Below are positions 1-8,731 of a stretch of DNA of 64,000 bases, in pieces. The translations under genes and the position numbers were made by a program. Position 1 is the stretch's first letter. Every line of letters begins with the position of its first letter. Source of the stretch: Anaerococcus vaginalis (GTDB lineage Bacteria > Bacillota > Clostridia > Tissierellales > Peptoniphilaceae). The DNA is taken from assembly GCA_018363915.1 (NCBI GenBank), contig JAGZMY010000001.1, positions 124,001 to 188,000 of the forward strand, in the 5' to 3' direction. Under the pieces are notes generated by a model. It had not been told where the DNA came from. It saw only the letters and a list, made by a program, of their open reading frames with translations, and searched no databases.

Positions 1-2328
1 AGCAGACAAAGTTAAAACATCAATATTTTCTTTTAATTTTTTTAGCTTGTCTTTATGTCTTACACCAAATCTTTGCTCTTCATCTATAATTAACAAGCCA
101 AGATTTTTAAATTTTATATCATTTGATAATAACCTATGAGTTCCTACAATAATATCAATTTTACCTGATTTTAAATTTTTTATATTTTTATCTTGTTCTT
201 TTTTACTTACAAATCTAGATAATAAAGCACACTCTACAGGATAATCTTTAAACCTTTCTTTCATTGTAGAGTAATGTTGGCTTGCAAGAATTGTAGTTGG
301 TACTAAAAAACAAACTTGATAGCCATCCATTATTGCTTTAAATGCAGCTCTTAAAGCTACTTCAGTTTTTCCATAACCAACATCTCCACAAAGAAGTCTA
401 TCCATTGGTTTGATATTTTCCATATCATCTTTAATTTCATTAATTGATCTTACTTGGCTATCCGTTTCTTCATAAATAAAAGAATCTTCAAATTCTTTTT
501 GCCAAGTTGTATCTTCACTAAAAGCATGTCCCTTGGCTTTTGATCTTTTTGCATAAAGTTCTACCAAATCATCTGCTATTTCATCTACAGCCTTTTTTGC
601 TCTTTGCTTAGCTTTTTTCCATTGATTACTTCCAAGTGATGAAATTTTTGGCTTATCTCCCTTGTTTCCAATATATTTACTAACTAAATCCATTTGGTCA
701 ACAGGAACAAATACTTTATCATTTCCCTTGTATTCAATTACAAAATAATCTTTTTTGGTATTATTTACTTCAATTTTAGATATGCCTTTATATATTCCAA
801 TACCATTATTTTCATGAACTACATAATCTCCAATTTCTATATCAGAATAATTTATTATATCTTTAGCGCTTACTGGTTTCTTTCTTGTTTTTTTATTCTT
901 TAATTTATCTTTACCAAAAATATCCCTATGAGAATATACATTTATTTTTTTGTCAGTGAAAATATAACCTCTTGATAAAGAATTTTCAGTTAAGATTATA
1001 TTAGTATTATTTAAATCAGAATCTAGACCAATAGAAAAATTTCCAATATTATTTTCATTAAAAATTTCTTTTATACTTTCTAGAGATTTTTTATCAGATG
1101 CAAAAATAATAACTTTTTCATTATTTTTAATTAAAGAATTAATATTAAAAATGAAATTTTCAATATTTTTATTAAAATTTTCTTGTTCAATAGATTTTAA
1201 TTCTATAATTTTTTTTGCTTTTATTATATTATTGTTTTTTAATAAACTTGAAGAATTTATTATAGGATAAGATTTGATATTAGTAAAAATTTTATTTATA
1301 TCTATTTTAATATTTTTAAATGATGGAAATATTTCCCCATTTTCTAACTGATTTGTAAAATCCAGATCTGATTTTTCCTTATCTTGTGAAAAATTGTCAA
1401 TTGACCTATTTAAATCTTGAAAAAGAAATATTGAATCTTCATCTAAATAATCAAAAAAGTCATCAAAATTTTCATTTCTATAGGGAGTAATTAAATCCTC
1501 ATTTGCAATATATAAACTATCGTTGAGATAAGAAATTATTTGATTATATTTATCTTTTAGTTTTGTAGAATTACCTAAATCTGATATATTTTCTATATCT
1601 TTTTTTATTAATTCAATTACTTTATTATAATCATTTATATCATAAATTAACTCTTTTGTTGGTCCAATTATTATTTCATCAATATTTTCAAGAGATCTTT
1701 GAGTGTCTTTATCAAAAAATCTCATTGAATCTATTTCTGTATCAAATAATTCTATTCTTATAGGATTATCATATTCTATAGGCCAAAAATCTATTATTGA
1801 ACCCCTAATAGAAAATTCTCCTTTTGACTCAACTAATTTTGTAAAATCATAATTTAATTCTATAAATGATTTTTTTACATCTCTTAAATCTAATTCACTA
1901 TCAATATCAATTTTAAATGACTTATCTTTAAAAATTTTTCTTGGAGTTAATTTATTTCTTAGTGCATCTAAAGTAGTAGTAATTATAAACTTATCCTCAT
2001 TAATAAGCTTTGTTAAAACTTCAATTCGATTTATTTCATTATTATTTTCTAAATTTTTAATATTATAGTAGTTAATTTCAGTTGATGGAAAATACATACA
2101 AGAATCATCTTGCAAAGAATTAATGTCATCACACATTAACTTTGCTTTTTTTTCATTCTCGCAAATAATAATTATTGTTTTCCCAGTATAAGTAAATAGA
2201 GTTTGAAAAATATGAGCCTTGCTCTCATCAGTTAGTCCATGTAAAAATATTGGAGATAATTTTTTATAATTTTTAATTATTTCCTTAACTTGGCTAATAT
2301 TATAAATTTCATTAATAAGGCTATTCAT
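1..2328 (-). CDS. mfd: Transcription-repair coupling factor Mfd (partial, C-terminus beyond window)
   Basis: DNA translocase that removes RNA polymerase stalled at lesions and recruits UvrA. I translated 776 codons from an ATG at 2326-2328; the frame stays open to position 1, so the end of the motor is missing. In order: a degenerate UvrB-like N-terminal part, a CarD-like RNA polymerase interaction domain at about residues 486-560, helicase motif I GDVGYGKTE near residue 644 (about 370-400) and motif II DEEQRFGV near residue 745 (about 80-95). The start overlaps the pth stop by 8 bases, so translation is probably coupled. The pth-mfd pairing is common in Firmicutes. The identification is firm; the C-terminal translocation motif cannot be seen. 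Confidence 0.95.
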   Translation of the reverse strand, partial: MNSLINEIYNISQVKEIIKNYKKLSPIFLHGLTDESKAHIFQTLFTYTGKTIIIICENEKKAKLMCDDINSLQDDSCMYFPSTEINYYNIKNLENNNEINRIEVLTKLINEDKFIITTTLDALRNKLTPRKIFKDKSFKIDIDSELDLRDVKKSFIELNYDFTKLVESKGEFSIRGSIIDFWPIEYDNPIRIELFDTEIDSMRFFDKDTQRSLENIDEIIIGPTKELIYDINDYNKVIELIKKDIENISDLGNSTKLKDKYNQIISYLNDSLYIANEDLITPYRNENFDDFFDYLDEDSIFLFQDLNRSIDNFSQDKEKSDLDFTNQLENGEIFPSFKNIKIDINKIFTNIKSYPIINSSSLLKNNNIIKAKKIIELKSIEQENFNKNIENFIFNINSLIKNNEKVIIFASDKKSLESIKEIFNENNIGNFSIGLDSDLNNTNIILTENSLSRGYIFTDKKINVYSHRDIFGKDKLKNKKTRKKPVSAKDIINYSDIEIGDYVVHENNGIGIYKGISKIEVNNTKKDYFVIEYKGNDKVFVPVDQMDLVSKYIGNKGDKPKISSLGSNQWKKAKQRAKKAVDEIADDLVELYAKRSKAKGHAFSEDTTWQKEFEDSFIYEETDSQVRSINEIKDDMENIKPMDRLLCGDVGYGKTEVALRAAFKAIMDGYQVCFLVPTTILASQHYSTMKERFKDYPVECALLSRFVSKKEQDKNIKNLKSGKIDIIVGTHRLLSNDIKFKNLGLLIIDEEQRFGVRHKDKLKKLKENIDVLTLSA

Positions 2329-2905
2329 TATCTTCAACTAGCCTTTTTGAATTAAACATACTCATGGATTTTTCTATACCTTCTTCTAAAATCATCTCGA
2401 TAGCATCACTTGTAAGCTTTACTTCTTCTTCAATAATTTTTGCTTCTTGTTTTGAAAATCCACTTAATACAAAATTAGCCAAATCCATATATGAAGGTTT
2501 CTTGCCAACTGCAACTTTTATTCTTGGAAAATCATCAAATCCTAGATTGTAAATAATTGATTTCATTCCATTATGAGTTCCAGCTGAACCTTTTTTTCTT
2601 ATTCTAATACTTCCAAAATCAATATCTATGTCATCATAAATAACTATGAGTTTATCATGGTCAAAATCAAAATAATTATATATTTCTCTAATAGCTTCTC
2701 CTGAATTATTCATATAAGTTTGAGGCTTTACAAGCATAACTTTTTGGCCAGAAATTACTCCCTGGCCAATTAAAGATTTAAATTTAATTTTTCTTACATC
2801 AATACTATATTTTCTAGCTAAATAATCAATAGTTATAAAGCCAGCGTTATGTCTTGTGTTCTCATACTGTATACCAGGATTACCCAAGCCTACAATATAA
2901 TACAT
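2321..2905 (-). CDS. pth: Peptidyl-tRNA hydrolase
   Basis: Recycles peptidyl-tRNA released prematurely from ribosomes by cutting the ester between peptide and tRNA. The 194 residues match the usual family length. Visible family motifs are the N-terminal VGLGNPG, TRHNAGF with the catalytic His, KPQTYMNNSGE in the peptide-binding groove, and YDDIDIDFG followed by GTHNGMKS. It starts 2 bases after the prs stop with a GAGG-type site inside the prs end, and its own stop overlaps the mfd start, so it sits in the middle of deoD-glmU-prs-pth-mfd. Nothing is odd about it. Confidence 0.97.
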   Translation of the reverse strand: MYYIVGLGNPGIQYENTRHNAGFITIDYLARKYSIDVRKIKFKSLIGQGVISGQKVMLVKPQTYMNNSGEAIREIYNYFDFDHDKLIVIYDDIDIDFGSIRIRKKGSAGTHNGMKSIIYNLGFDDFPRIKVAVGKKPSYMDLANFVLSGFSKQEAKIIEEEVKLTSDAIEMILEEGIEKSMSMFNSKRLVEDNE

Positions 2906-2907
2906 TT

Positions 2908-3894
2908 TTATTTACCGTCCTCAAAAAGACCACTTATTGATTCGTAAGTGTTAATTCTATTTATAGCTTCAGCTAATAAAGGAGCTATTGAGATTTGTTT
3001 GATTTTTTGAATTTTCTTTTCTTCAGGTAATTTTATTGTATCTGTAATAACTACTTCTTTTACACAAGAATTTTCTAAATTTTCGCAAGCATTTCCACTT
3101 AAAACACCGTGAGTTGCAGCAATTGAAACTTCTTTTGCACCGTGTTCTTTTAGATAATTTGCTGCATTGCAAATAGTTCCAGCTGTATCAATAATATCAT
3201 CAACTAAAATACAATGTTTACCTTCAAAATCTCCAATTACATTCATAACTTCTGAAACATTTGGTCTTGGTCGTCTTTTTTCAATTATTGCTATTGTTAA
3301 TTTTAAATAATCTGCAAAGCTTCTAGCTCTAGTTACTCCTCCTAAATCAGGACTTACTACTACATATTCATCTGAATTATCAAATGCTTTTTCTTTAAAA
3401 TATGATGACAATAATCTAATAGCAGTAAAGTGATCAAGAGGTATATCAAAATATCCTTGAATTTGACCTGCATGAAGATCCATTGTTATAACCCTATCAG
3501 CTCCAGAAACAGTCATAAGATTTGCTACAAGTTTAGCACTAATTGGTTCTCTTCCTCGAGTTTTTCTATCTTGTCTTGCATAGCCATAATATGGAACTAC
3601 TAGGTTAACATAACCTGCAGATGCTCTTTTACATGCATCTGTCATAATTAATAATTCCATTAGATTGTCGTTTGTTGGATAAGAAGTAGGTTGAATGATA
3701 TATACATCCTTGCCTCTTACAGCTTCGTTAATTTTTACATTAATTTCACTATCTGCAAATTTTTTAACTTCAACTTCTCCCAATTTAATACCTAATGACT
3801 TTGCAACAGCTTCTGCTAAATCAGGATTAGAGTTTCCTGCCAATACAACTAAATCGCCTCTTTTGATATGTGATGAACTTGAACATTCACTCAT
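2908..3894 (-). CDS. prs: Ribose-phosphate pyrophosphokinase (PRPP synthetase)
   Basis: Makes PRPP from ribose 5-phosphate and ATP for purine, pyrimidine, NAD, His and Trp synthesis. The class I family is recognised by the catalytic flexible region (SPDLGGVTRARSFAD) and the PRPP-binding loop (LVDDIIDTAGT); 328 residues is normal apart from a short Ser-rich N-terminal extension. It follows glmU by 2 bases, the classical glmU-prs order of Firmicutes, and precedes pth. Its product links this operon to the pyr operon downstream in the window (PyrE uses PRPP) and to rpiB/tkt, which supply ribose 5-phosphate. Confidence 0.97.
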   Translation of the reverse strand: MSECSSSSHIKRGDLVVLAGNSNPDLAEAVAKSLGIKLGEVEVKKFADSEINVKINEAVRGKDVYIIQPTSYPTNDNLMELLIMTDACKRASAGYVNLVVPYYGYARQDRKTRGREPISAKLVANLMTVSGADRVITMDLHAGQIQGYFDIPLDHFTAIRLLSSYFKEKAFDNSDEYVVVSPDLGGVTRARSFADYLKLTIAIIEKRRPRPNVSEVMNVIGDFEGKHCILVDDIIDTAGTICNAANYLKEHGAKEVSIAATHGVLSGNACENLENSCVKEVVITDTIKLPEEKKIQKIKQISIAPLLAEAINRINTYESISGLFEDGK

Positions 3895-3896
3895 TT

Positions 3897-5288
3897 TTAA
3901 TTTTGCTCCTTTAACTTTTCCAAATCTCTTTTTTTCTTTTTTTCAACGTAACCAGATATATTTTTTTGTTCAGCTCTTTCTATTGAAAGCTCTCCTTGGT
4001 CAACATCTTTTGTTATTGTTGAGCCTGCAGCAATATATCCCTCTTTTTTCACATGAACAGGCGCTACAATATTAGAATTTGAACCTATAAATACTCCATC
4101 TTCAATAATTGACCTATGCTTAAATTTACCATCATAATTTACAAAAATTACACCACAACCAATATTTATATCTTTTCCTAAATCGCAATCTCCGATATAA
4201 GCAAGGTGTCCTGCTTTTGTATTATCATCAACATTAGAATTTTTAACTTCCACAAAATTTCCAATATGGACATTTTTGCCAAGTTTAGCCTTAGGTCTTA
4301 AATGTGAAAATGGACCAATATCTGTACCTTGATCAACAAAAGATTTTTCTATTACAGAATTGTCAATTTTAACCTTATCTTTTATTATTGAATCTTCAAT
4401 TCTAGATGAGCCTTCAATAATACAATCTTCGCCAATTTCTGTATTTCCTAAAATTTTACATGGACCAGATATTATAGTATCTTTTCCAATTTTTACACCC
4501 ATTTCAATATCTACTATACTAGGATTATCAATAATTACACCATTTAACATGTGATAATCATTAATTCTTTGTCTTAATAGTTTTGTAGCATTTGCTAGCT
4601 CTTTTTTATTATTTATTCCATAAAATTGGTCTGGATTGTCAGCCATATAAGCTTCTACTTTTTTTCCTTCATTATTTAAAATTTCGATACAGTCTGTTAA
4701 ATAATATTCATTGGACTTATTGTCAGTGTTAATCTTTTTTAAAGAATTTTTTAGATCAATCCCTTTTAAAGCATAGATACCAACGTTGATTTCATTTACT
4801 TCTTTTTCTTTTTCGCTTGCATCTTTTTCTTCTACAATTTTTTGGAATTTATTATTTTCTCTTATTATTCTTCCATATCCTTTTGGATTGTCAACTTTTG
4901 TTGACATAACAGTTAGACTATTATTATTTTCTTTATGAAAATCAATAAAATCTTCAAGAGATTTTTTTGTAATTAGTGGAATATCTCCATTTAAAATAAG
5001 GCAATCATCATCGTCATTTATTAAATCAATAGCCATACTTACAGCATAAGCTGTTCCATAAGGAAATTCATCTCCAATTTTTTGTTTTTTTATTTCTATA
5101 TTTGGAAATTTTTCTTTTAATAAATCCTTATTTTTTCCACCAATTATTATAGTATTTGAATTTTCAAATGAACAAGCATCAACTATGTAAGTTATAAGCT
5201 CTCTATTTAAGATTTTAGTCATAACTTTTGAGGTATTAGATTTCATTCTAGTACCTTCTCCAGCAGCAAGTATTATATTTTTTAACAT
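3897..5288 (-). CDS. glmU: Bifunctional GlmU: N-acetylglucosamine-1-P uridyltransferase / glucosamine-1-P acetyltransferase
   Basis: Cytosolic enzyme making UDP-GlcNAc, the first dedicated peptidoglycan precursor. Of 463 residues, the N-terminal half is a nucleotidyltransferase with the UTP loop LAAGEGTRMKS and LNGDIPL (Mg site). The C-terminal half from about residue 250 is a left-handed beta helix of hexapeptide repeats, including HLRPKAKLG, the GHLAYIGD region and VNYDGK of the acetyl-CoA site. The loop reads GEGTRM rather than the commoner GKGTRM. It is preceded by deoD 9 bases upstream and probably shares its transcript. Confidence 0.96.
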   Translation of the reverse strand: MLKNIILAAGEGTRMKSNTSKVMTKILNRELITYIVDACSFENSNTIIIGGKNKDLLKEKFPNIEIKKQKIGDEFPYGTAYAVSMAIDLINDDDDCLILNGDIPLITKKSLEDFIDFHKENNNSLTVMSTKVDNPKGYGRIIRENNKFQKIVEEKDASEKEKEVNEINVGIYALKGIDLKNSLKKINTDNKSNEYYLTDCIEILNNEGKKVEAYMADNPDQFYGINNKKELANATKLLRQRINDYHMLNGVIIDNPSIVDIEMGVKIGKDTIISGPCKILGNTEIGEDCIIEGSSRIEDSIIKDKVKIDNSVIEKSFVDQGTDIGPFSHLRPKAKLGKNVHIGNFVEVKNSNVDDNTKAGHLAYIGDCDLGKDINIGCGVIFVNYDGKFKHRSIIEDGVFIGSNSNIVAPVHVKKEGYIAAGSTITKDVDQGELSIERAEQKNISGYVEKKKKRDLEKLKEQN

Positions 5289-5297
5289 CTAATCTCC

Positions 5298-6017
5298 TTA
5301 TTCTGGTGCAACTTCCAAAGCAAGTGTCATCATTTGTGTATAAGCACTTTGTCTATTTTCTGCACTATCAGATTCGTTAGATACTAAGGAATCACTAATT
5401 GTAAAAACTCCTAAAGCTCTTTTTCCATATTTTCTTGCTACAGTAAAAAGACCATATGATTCCATCTCTACGCATAAAACTCCATATTTTTGTAAATTTT
5501 CAAAAACTTTTGGATCCATTTCACTATAAAATTGGTCTGATGAATGAACTTGACCACAGTGAGTTGTGTATCCTAATTCTTGACTTTTTTTGTATGCATC
5601 AAGTAATAAATCAAAATCAGGTGTTGGAGAATAATGAATATTTCCAAATAAATTATCGTTAATTGATGATTCGCTACAGGCACTTGTTGCAAGAACAATA
5701 TCGTGTAATTTTATATTTTCTTGCATACTTCCAGCACTTCCAATTCTAATTATTGTATCGACATCATAAAAATTAAATAATTCATTAAAATAAATCATTG
5801 ATGAAGGAATTCCCATTCCACTTCCCATTACTGAAACTCTTTTTCCTTTATAATAACCAGTATATCCGTACATTCCTCTTGTATTTGTAAATTCTTTTGC
5901 ATCTTCAAGAAAATTTTCTGCTATATATTTAGCTCTTAAAGGATCTCCTGGCATCAAAACAGTATTTGCTATTTCATCTTTACTTTTTGCTGAAATATGC
6001 GGTGTTGGTATTGTCAT
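5298..6017 (-). CDS. deoD: Purine-nucleoside phosphorylase, DeoD type
   Basis: Phosphorolysis of purine (deoxy)nucleosides to base plus (deoxy)ribose 1-phosphate in salvage. The 239 residues match the hexameric DeoD family: N-terminal PTPHISA, VLMPGDPLRAKYIAE (phosphate site), GSGMGIPS, RIGSAGSM, and C-terminal VEMESYGLF and TISDSL with the catalytic Asp. A good AAGGAG lies before the ATG. The 118-base gap upstream contains the tkt terminator and then an AT-rich stretch with a TATTAT-like -10 but no convincing -35, so deoD is probably the first gene of the deoD-glmU-prs-pth-mfd unit. Confidence 0.96.
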   Translation of the reverse strand: MTIPTPHISAKSKDEIANTVLMPGDPLRAKYIAENFLEDAKEFTNTRGMYGYTGYYKGKRVSVMGSGMGIPSSMIYFNELFNFYDVDTIIRIGSAGSMQENIKLHDIVLATSACSESSINDNLFGNIHYSPTPDFDLLLDAYKKSQELGYTTHCGQVHSSDQFYSEMDPKVFENLQKYGVLCVEMESYGLFTVARKYGKRALGVFTISDSLVSNESDSAENRQSAYTQMMTLALEVAPE

Positions 6018-6078
6018 AATTACTCCTTATTTTTATATTTCTAGTAATATAATATCACTTTTTAAAATATTTTTAAAA

Positions 6079-6130
6079 TAAAAAGGGCCGTTGCAAAATT
6101 ATAAATAAATAATTCTGCAACAGCTTCCCT
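6079..6130 (-). terminator. Rho-independent terminator after tkt
   Basis: Minus-strand hairpin with 13-bp arms GTTGCAGAATTAT / ATAATTTTGCAAC (one G-T pair) around a 5-base loop, framed by GGG/CCC, followed by TTTTTATTTT. It lies just past the tkt stop and separates rpiB-tkt from deoD. Confidence 0.85.
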
Positions 6131-6135
6131 ATAAT

Positions 6136-8130
6136 TTAATTATATTTTTCTATATATTTTTTAGCTATCTCTTCTTTAGTAAATCCTAATTCTTTTTGCA
6201 CATCTTTAAAATTACCTGATATTCCAAATCTATCAATAGAAATATTTATTCCCTTATCTCCTGTAAATTCGCTCCATCCAAATGAACTTGCCATTTCAAT
6301 TGAAACTCTATTTTTAACATTTGCTGGAAGAATTTTTTCCTTATAAGCTTGATCTTGTTTTCTAAATAACTCCATTGATGGCATTGATACAACTCTCACA
6401 TCGATGTTAGATTTTTTCAATTCATCTCTTGTTTGTAAAGCTAATTCTACTTCACTACCTGTTGCAATTAAAATTCCATCTGGAACTTCTTTATCAGAAT
6501 CTTTAATTATATAAGCTCCATTTGAAATATCATCAATATTTTGTGTAGCTTCAAGATTACTTACGTTTTGACGTGTTAAAGCTATAACTACTGGACAATT
6601 TTTGCTTTCAAGAGCAATTTTCCAAGAAAGTCTAACTTCATTTGCATCTGCTGGTCTTAGCATTATTACATTTGGTATTGTTCTAATCATGGCTAATTGT
6701 TCTATTGGTTGGTGGGTTGGTCCATCTTCTCCAACAGCAACAGAATCATGAGTGAAAACATAAGTTACAGGAATTTGTGAAAGAGCTGAAATTCTTAAAC
6801 CTGCTTTTAAATAATCTGAAAATACAAAAAATGTAGAAACGTGATGGAAAGTTCCGCCGTGTGCTACAATGGCATTTGCTATTACACTCATAGCAAATTC
6901 TCTAACTCCATACCAAACATTTCTTCCCTCAGGATTTGTGTCTGAAAATCTTTCAGCATTTTTTATATTTGTTTTATTAGATGAAAATAAATCTGCGCTT
7001 CCACCCCAGAAATTTTTTGTAACTTTTGCTAAATCTTGGATAATTTCTCCACTAGAAGCTCTTGTTGCAAGACTATCATCAGATGGAGAATATTTTTTAA
7101 TTTCTTCCATCCAATTTTCTGGTAATTTTCTTTCAAAACCATTGATGTATTCTTTATAATCTTTTGGATATTTTTCCTTATATTCTGCTAAAAGTTTTTC
7201 CCACTTTTCGTATGATTTTTTACCATTTTCTATAATATTTTCTTTGAATGTATCATAAACATCTTCTGAAATTTCAAAATCTTCATATTCCCAATTGTAG
7301 AATTTTTTTGCTTCTATAAAATCATCATTTCCAATTGGCGCACCATGGACTTTATTTGTTCCTTGATTTTTCGAACCATAACCTATAAGAGTTTTAACTT
7401 CTATAAAAGTTGGACCATTTTTATTTTCTTTTGCTTTATTAATTGCATCATAAATTTCTTCAAGATTATTTCCATCTGAAACTTTAATATAATTCCAATT
7501 TTGAGCCTTAACTCTTTGTTCAATATTTTCTGAAAAAGATGTATTTAAATTTCCATCCAAACAAATATCATTTGAATCGTGAAGAATTATTAATTTATTT
7601 AAATTCAAATGACCTGCTAAAGACATTGATTCATATGAAATTCCTTCCATCAAATCTCCATCTCCACATATTGCATAAGTATAATGATCAACTATGTTAA
7701 ATCCATCTTTGTTATACATTGCAGCCAAGTGTTTTTCTGCTATTGCAAATCCTACTGCATTTGCAATTCCTTGGCCCAAAGGTCCAGTTGTTACTTCAAC
7801 ACCGTCTGTATGTTTTCTTTCTGGATGGCCTGGAGTTTTTGAGCCGATTTGTCTGAAATTTTTCAAATCATCAATACTCAAATCATAGCCTGATAAATGT
7901 AATAGAGAGTAAAGCATAGCTGAACCATGGCCAGCTGACAAAACAAATCTATCTCTGTTGTGCCAATTGCTTTTTTTAGGATTAACATTCATTATTTTAT
8001 TCCACAAAACATAAGCCATAGGACTTGCTCCCATTGGAAGACCTGGATGGCCACTGTTTGCTTTTTCAATTTGTGCTATTGATAAACATCTTATTGCATT
8101 TACAGCTTTTAAATCTTTTTTATCAAACAT
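6136..8130 (-). CDS. tkt: Transketolase
   Basis: Thiamine-diphosphate enzyme moving two-carbon units between pentose-phosphate and glycolytic sugars. At 664 residues it is a full single-chain transketolase: N-terminal GHPGLPMGASPMA, thiamine-diphosphate motif GDGDLMEGISYES, GAPIGNDDF, then the Pyr domain with TGSADL-like GGSADLFSSN, the VGEDGPTHQPIEQ loop and RPADANEVR. The start overlaps the rpiB stop by one base (TAATG), and a strong terminator follows, giving a two-gene pentose-phosphate operon. No transaldolase is nearby. Confidence 0.97.
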   Translation of the reverse strand: MFDKKDLKAVNAIRCLSIAQIEKANSGHPGLPMGASPMAYVLWNKIMNVNPKKSNWHNRDRFVLSAGHGSAMLYSLLHLSGYDLSIDDLKNFRQIGSKTPGHPERKHTDGVEVTTGPLGQGIANAVGFAIAEKHLAAMYNKDGFNIVDHYTYAICGDGDLMEGISYESMSLAGHLNLNKLIILHDSNDICLDGNLNTSFSENIEQRVKAQNWNYIKVSDGNNLEEIYDAINKAKENKNGPTFIEVKTLIGYGSKNQGTNKVHGAPIGNDDFIEAKKFYNWEYEDFEISEDVYDTFKENIIENGKKSYEKWEKLLAEYKEKYPKDYKEYINGFERKLPENWMEEIKKYSPSDDSLATRASSGEIIQDLAKVTKNFWGGSADLFSSNKTNIKNAERFSDTNPEGRNVWYGVREFAMSVIANAIVAHGGTFHHVSTFFVFSDYLKAGLRISALSQIPVTYVFTHDSVAVGEDGPTHQPIEQLAMIRTIPNVIMLRPADANEVRLSWKIALESKNCPVVIALTRQNVSNLEATQNIDDISNGAYIIKDSDKEVPDGILIATGSEVELALQTRDELKKSNIDVRVVSMPSMELFRKQDQAYKEKILPANVKNRVSIEMASSFGWSEFTGDKGINISIDRFGISGNFKDVQKELGFTKEEIAKKYIEKYN

Positions 8131-8573
8131 TAATTATTCTCCTCAATTTCTTTGATTTTATTTACTCTTTTAAGATGACGTCCGCCTTCAAATTCTGTTT
8201 TAGCAAAAATCTCTACAATCATTTTTGCAACTTCTGAGCCAATTACTCTTGAACCTATGCACAAAACATTACTATTATTGTGTGCTCTGGACATTTTTGC
8301 AGAATATGTCTCAGACACGCAAGCTGCTCTTATGCCTTTAAATTTATTGGCAGCAAGACTCATTCCTATTCCTGTCCCACAAATTAAAACAGCAAAATCA
8401 GCTTCTTTGTTTAAAACTTTTTCGCATGCAATTTTTGCAAAATCCGAATAATCACAAGATTCTTTTGTAAATGTTCCAACTTTTTCAACTTCGTGTCCAA
8501 GCTCTAAAAGTTTTTCTTCTACGCTATCAACTAGATCAATTCCACCGTGATCATTTCCTATTATATATTTCAT
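8130..8573 (-). CDS. rpiB: Ribose-5-phosphate isomerase B
   Basis: Interconverts ribulose 5-phosphate and ribose 5-phosphate. The 147 residues match the RpiB/LacAB family: IGNDHGGIDL at the N-terminus (phosphate binding), the catalytic-Cys motif CGTGIGMS at about residues 66-73, SAKMSRAHNNSNVLCIGSR and the C-terminal FEGGRH. LacAB subunits are paralogues, but the presence of the full catalytic set and the tkt partner favour RpiB. The SD GAGAGG is clear. A promoter with TTGACA lies at 8609-8635. Confidence 0.95.
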   Translation of the reverse strand: MKYIIGNDHGGIDLVDSVEEKLLELGHEVEKVGTFTKESCDYSDFAKIACEKVLNKEADFAVLICGTGIGMSLAANKFKGIRAACVSETYSAKMSRAHNNSNVLCIGSRVIGSEVAKMIVEIFAKTEFEGGRHLKRVNKIKEIEENN

Positions 8574-8608
8574 TAAAAACCTCTCTAACTATTTGCTTAT
8601 AAATAAAG

Positions 8609-8635
8609 ATTATCATTTTATGACTTTACTGTCAA
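8609..8635 (-). promoter_or_regulatory. Promoter of rpiB-tkt
   Basis: Minus strand: perfect -35 TTGACA at 8630-8635 and -10 GATAAT at 8609-8614 with 15-base spacing. An alternative -10 TAATCT two bases further gives 17-base spacing but a poorer match. It lies 36 bases before the rpiB start. Confidence 0.6.
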
Positions 8636-8687
8636 TTTAGTAAAAGTTGTTAGAAATATCAAATTAATGGTCTTTGTATAAATTTTA

Positions 8688-8696
8688 TGGTATAAT
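8688..8696 (+). promoter_or_regulatory. Extended -10 promoter of murC
   Basis: TGG followed by TATAAT (8691-8696) is a perfect extended -10. The -35 at 17 bases is only TGGTCT, so the extended element probably carries recognition. It lies 35 bases before the murC ATG and is divergent from the rpiB promoter. Confidence 0.7.
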
Positions 8697-8731
8697 AGTT
8701 AGGCAAAAAATATAAAAATAAAGGAGCATCA

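Noticed and set aside
2364..2552. Plus-strand reading frame of about 60 codons opposite pth
   Set aside because: Antisense to a strongly conserved gene, no SD, no recognisable motif; similar frames occur opposite most genes here and reflect AT-rich shadow frames.
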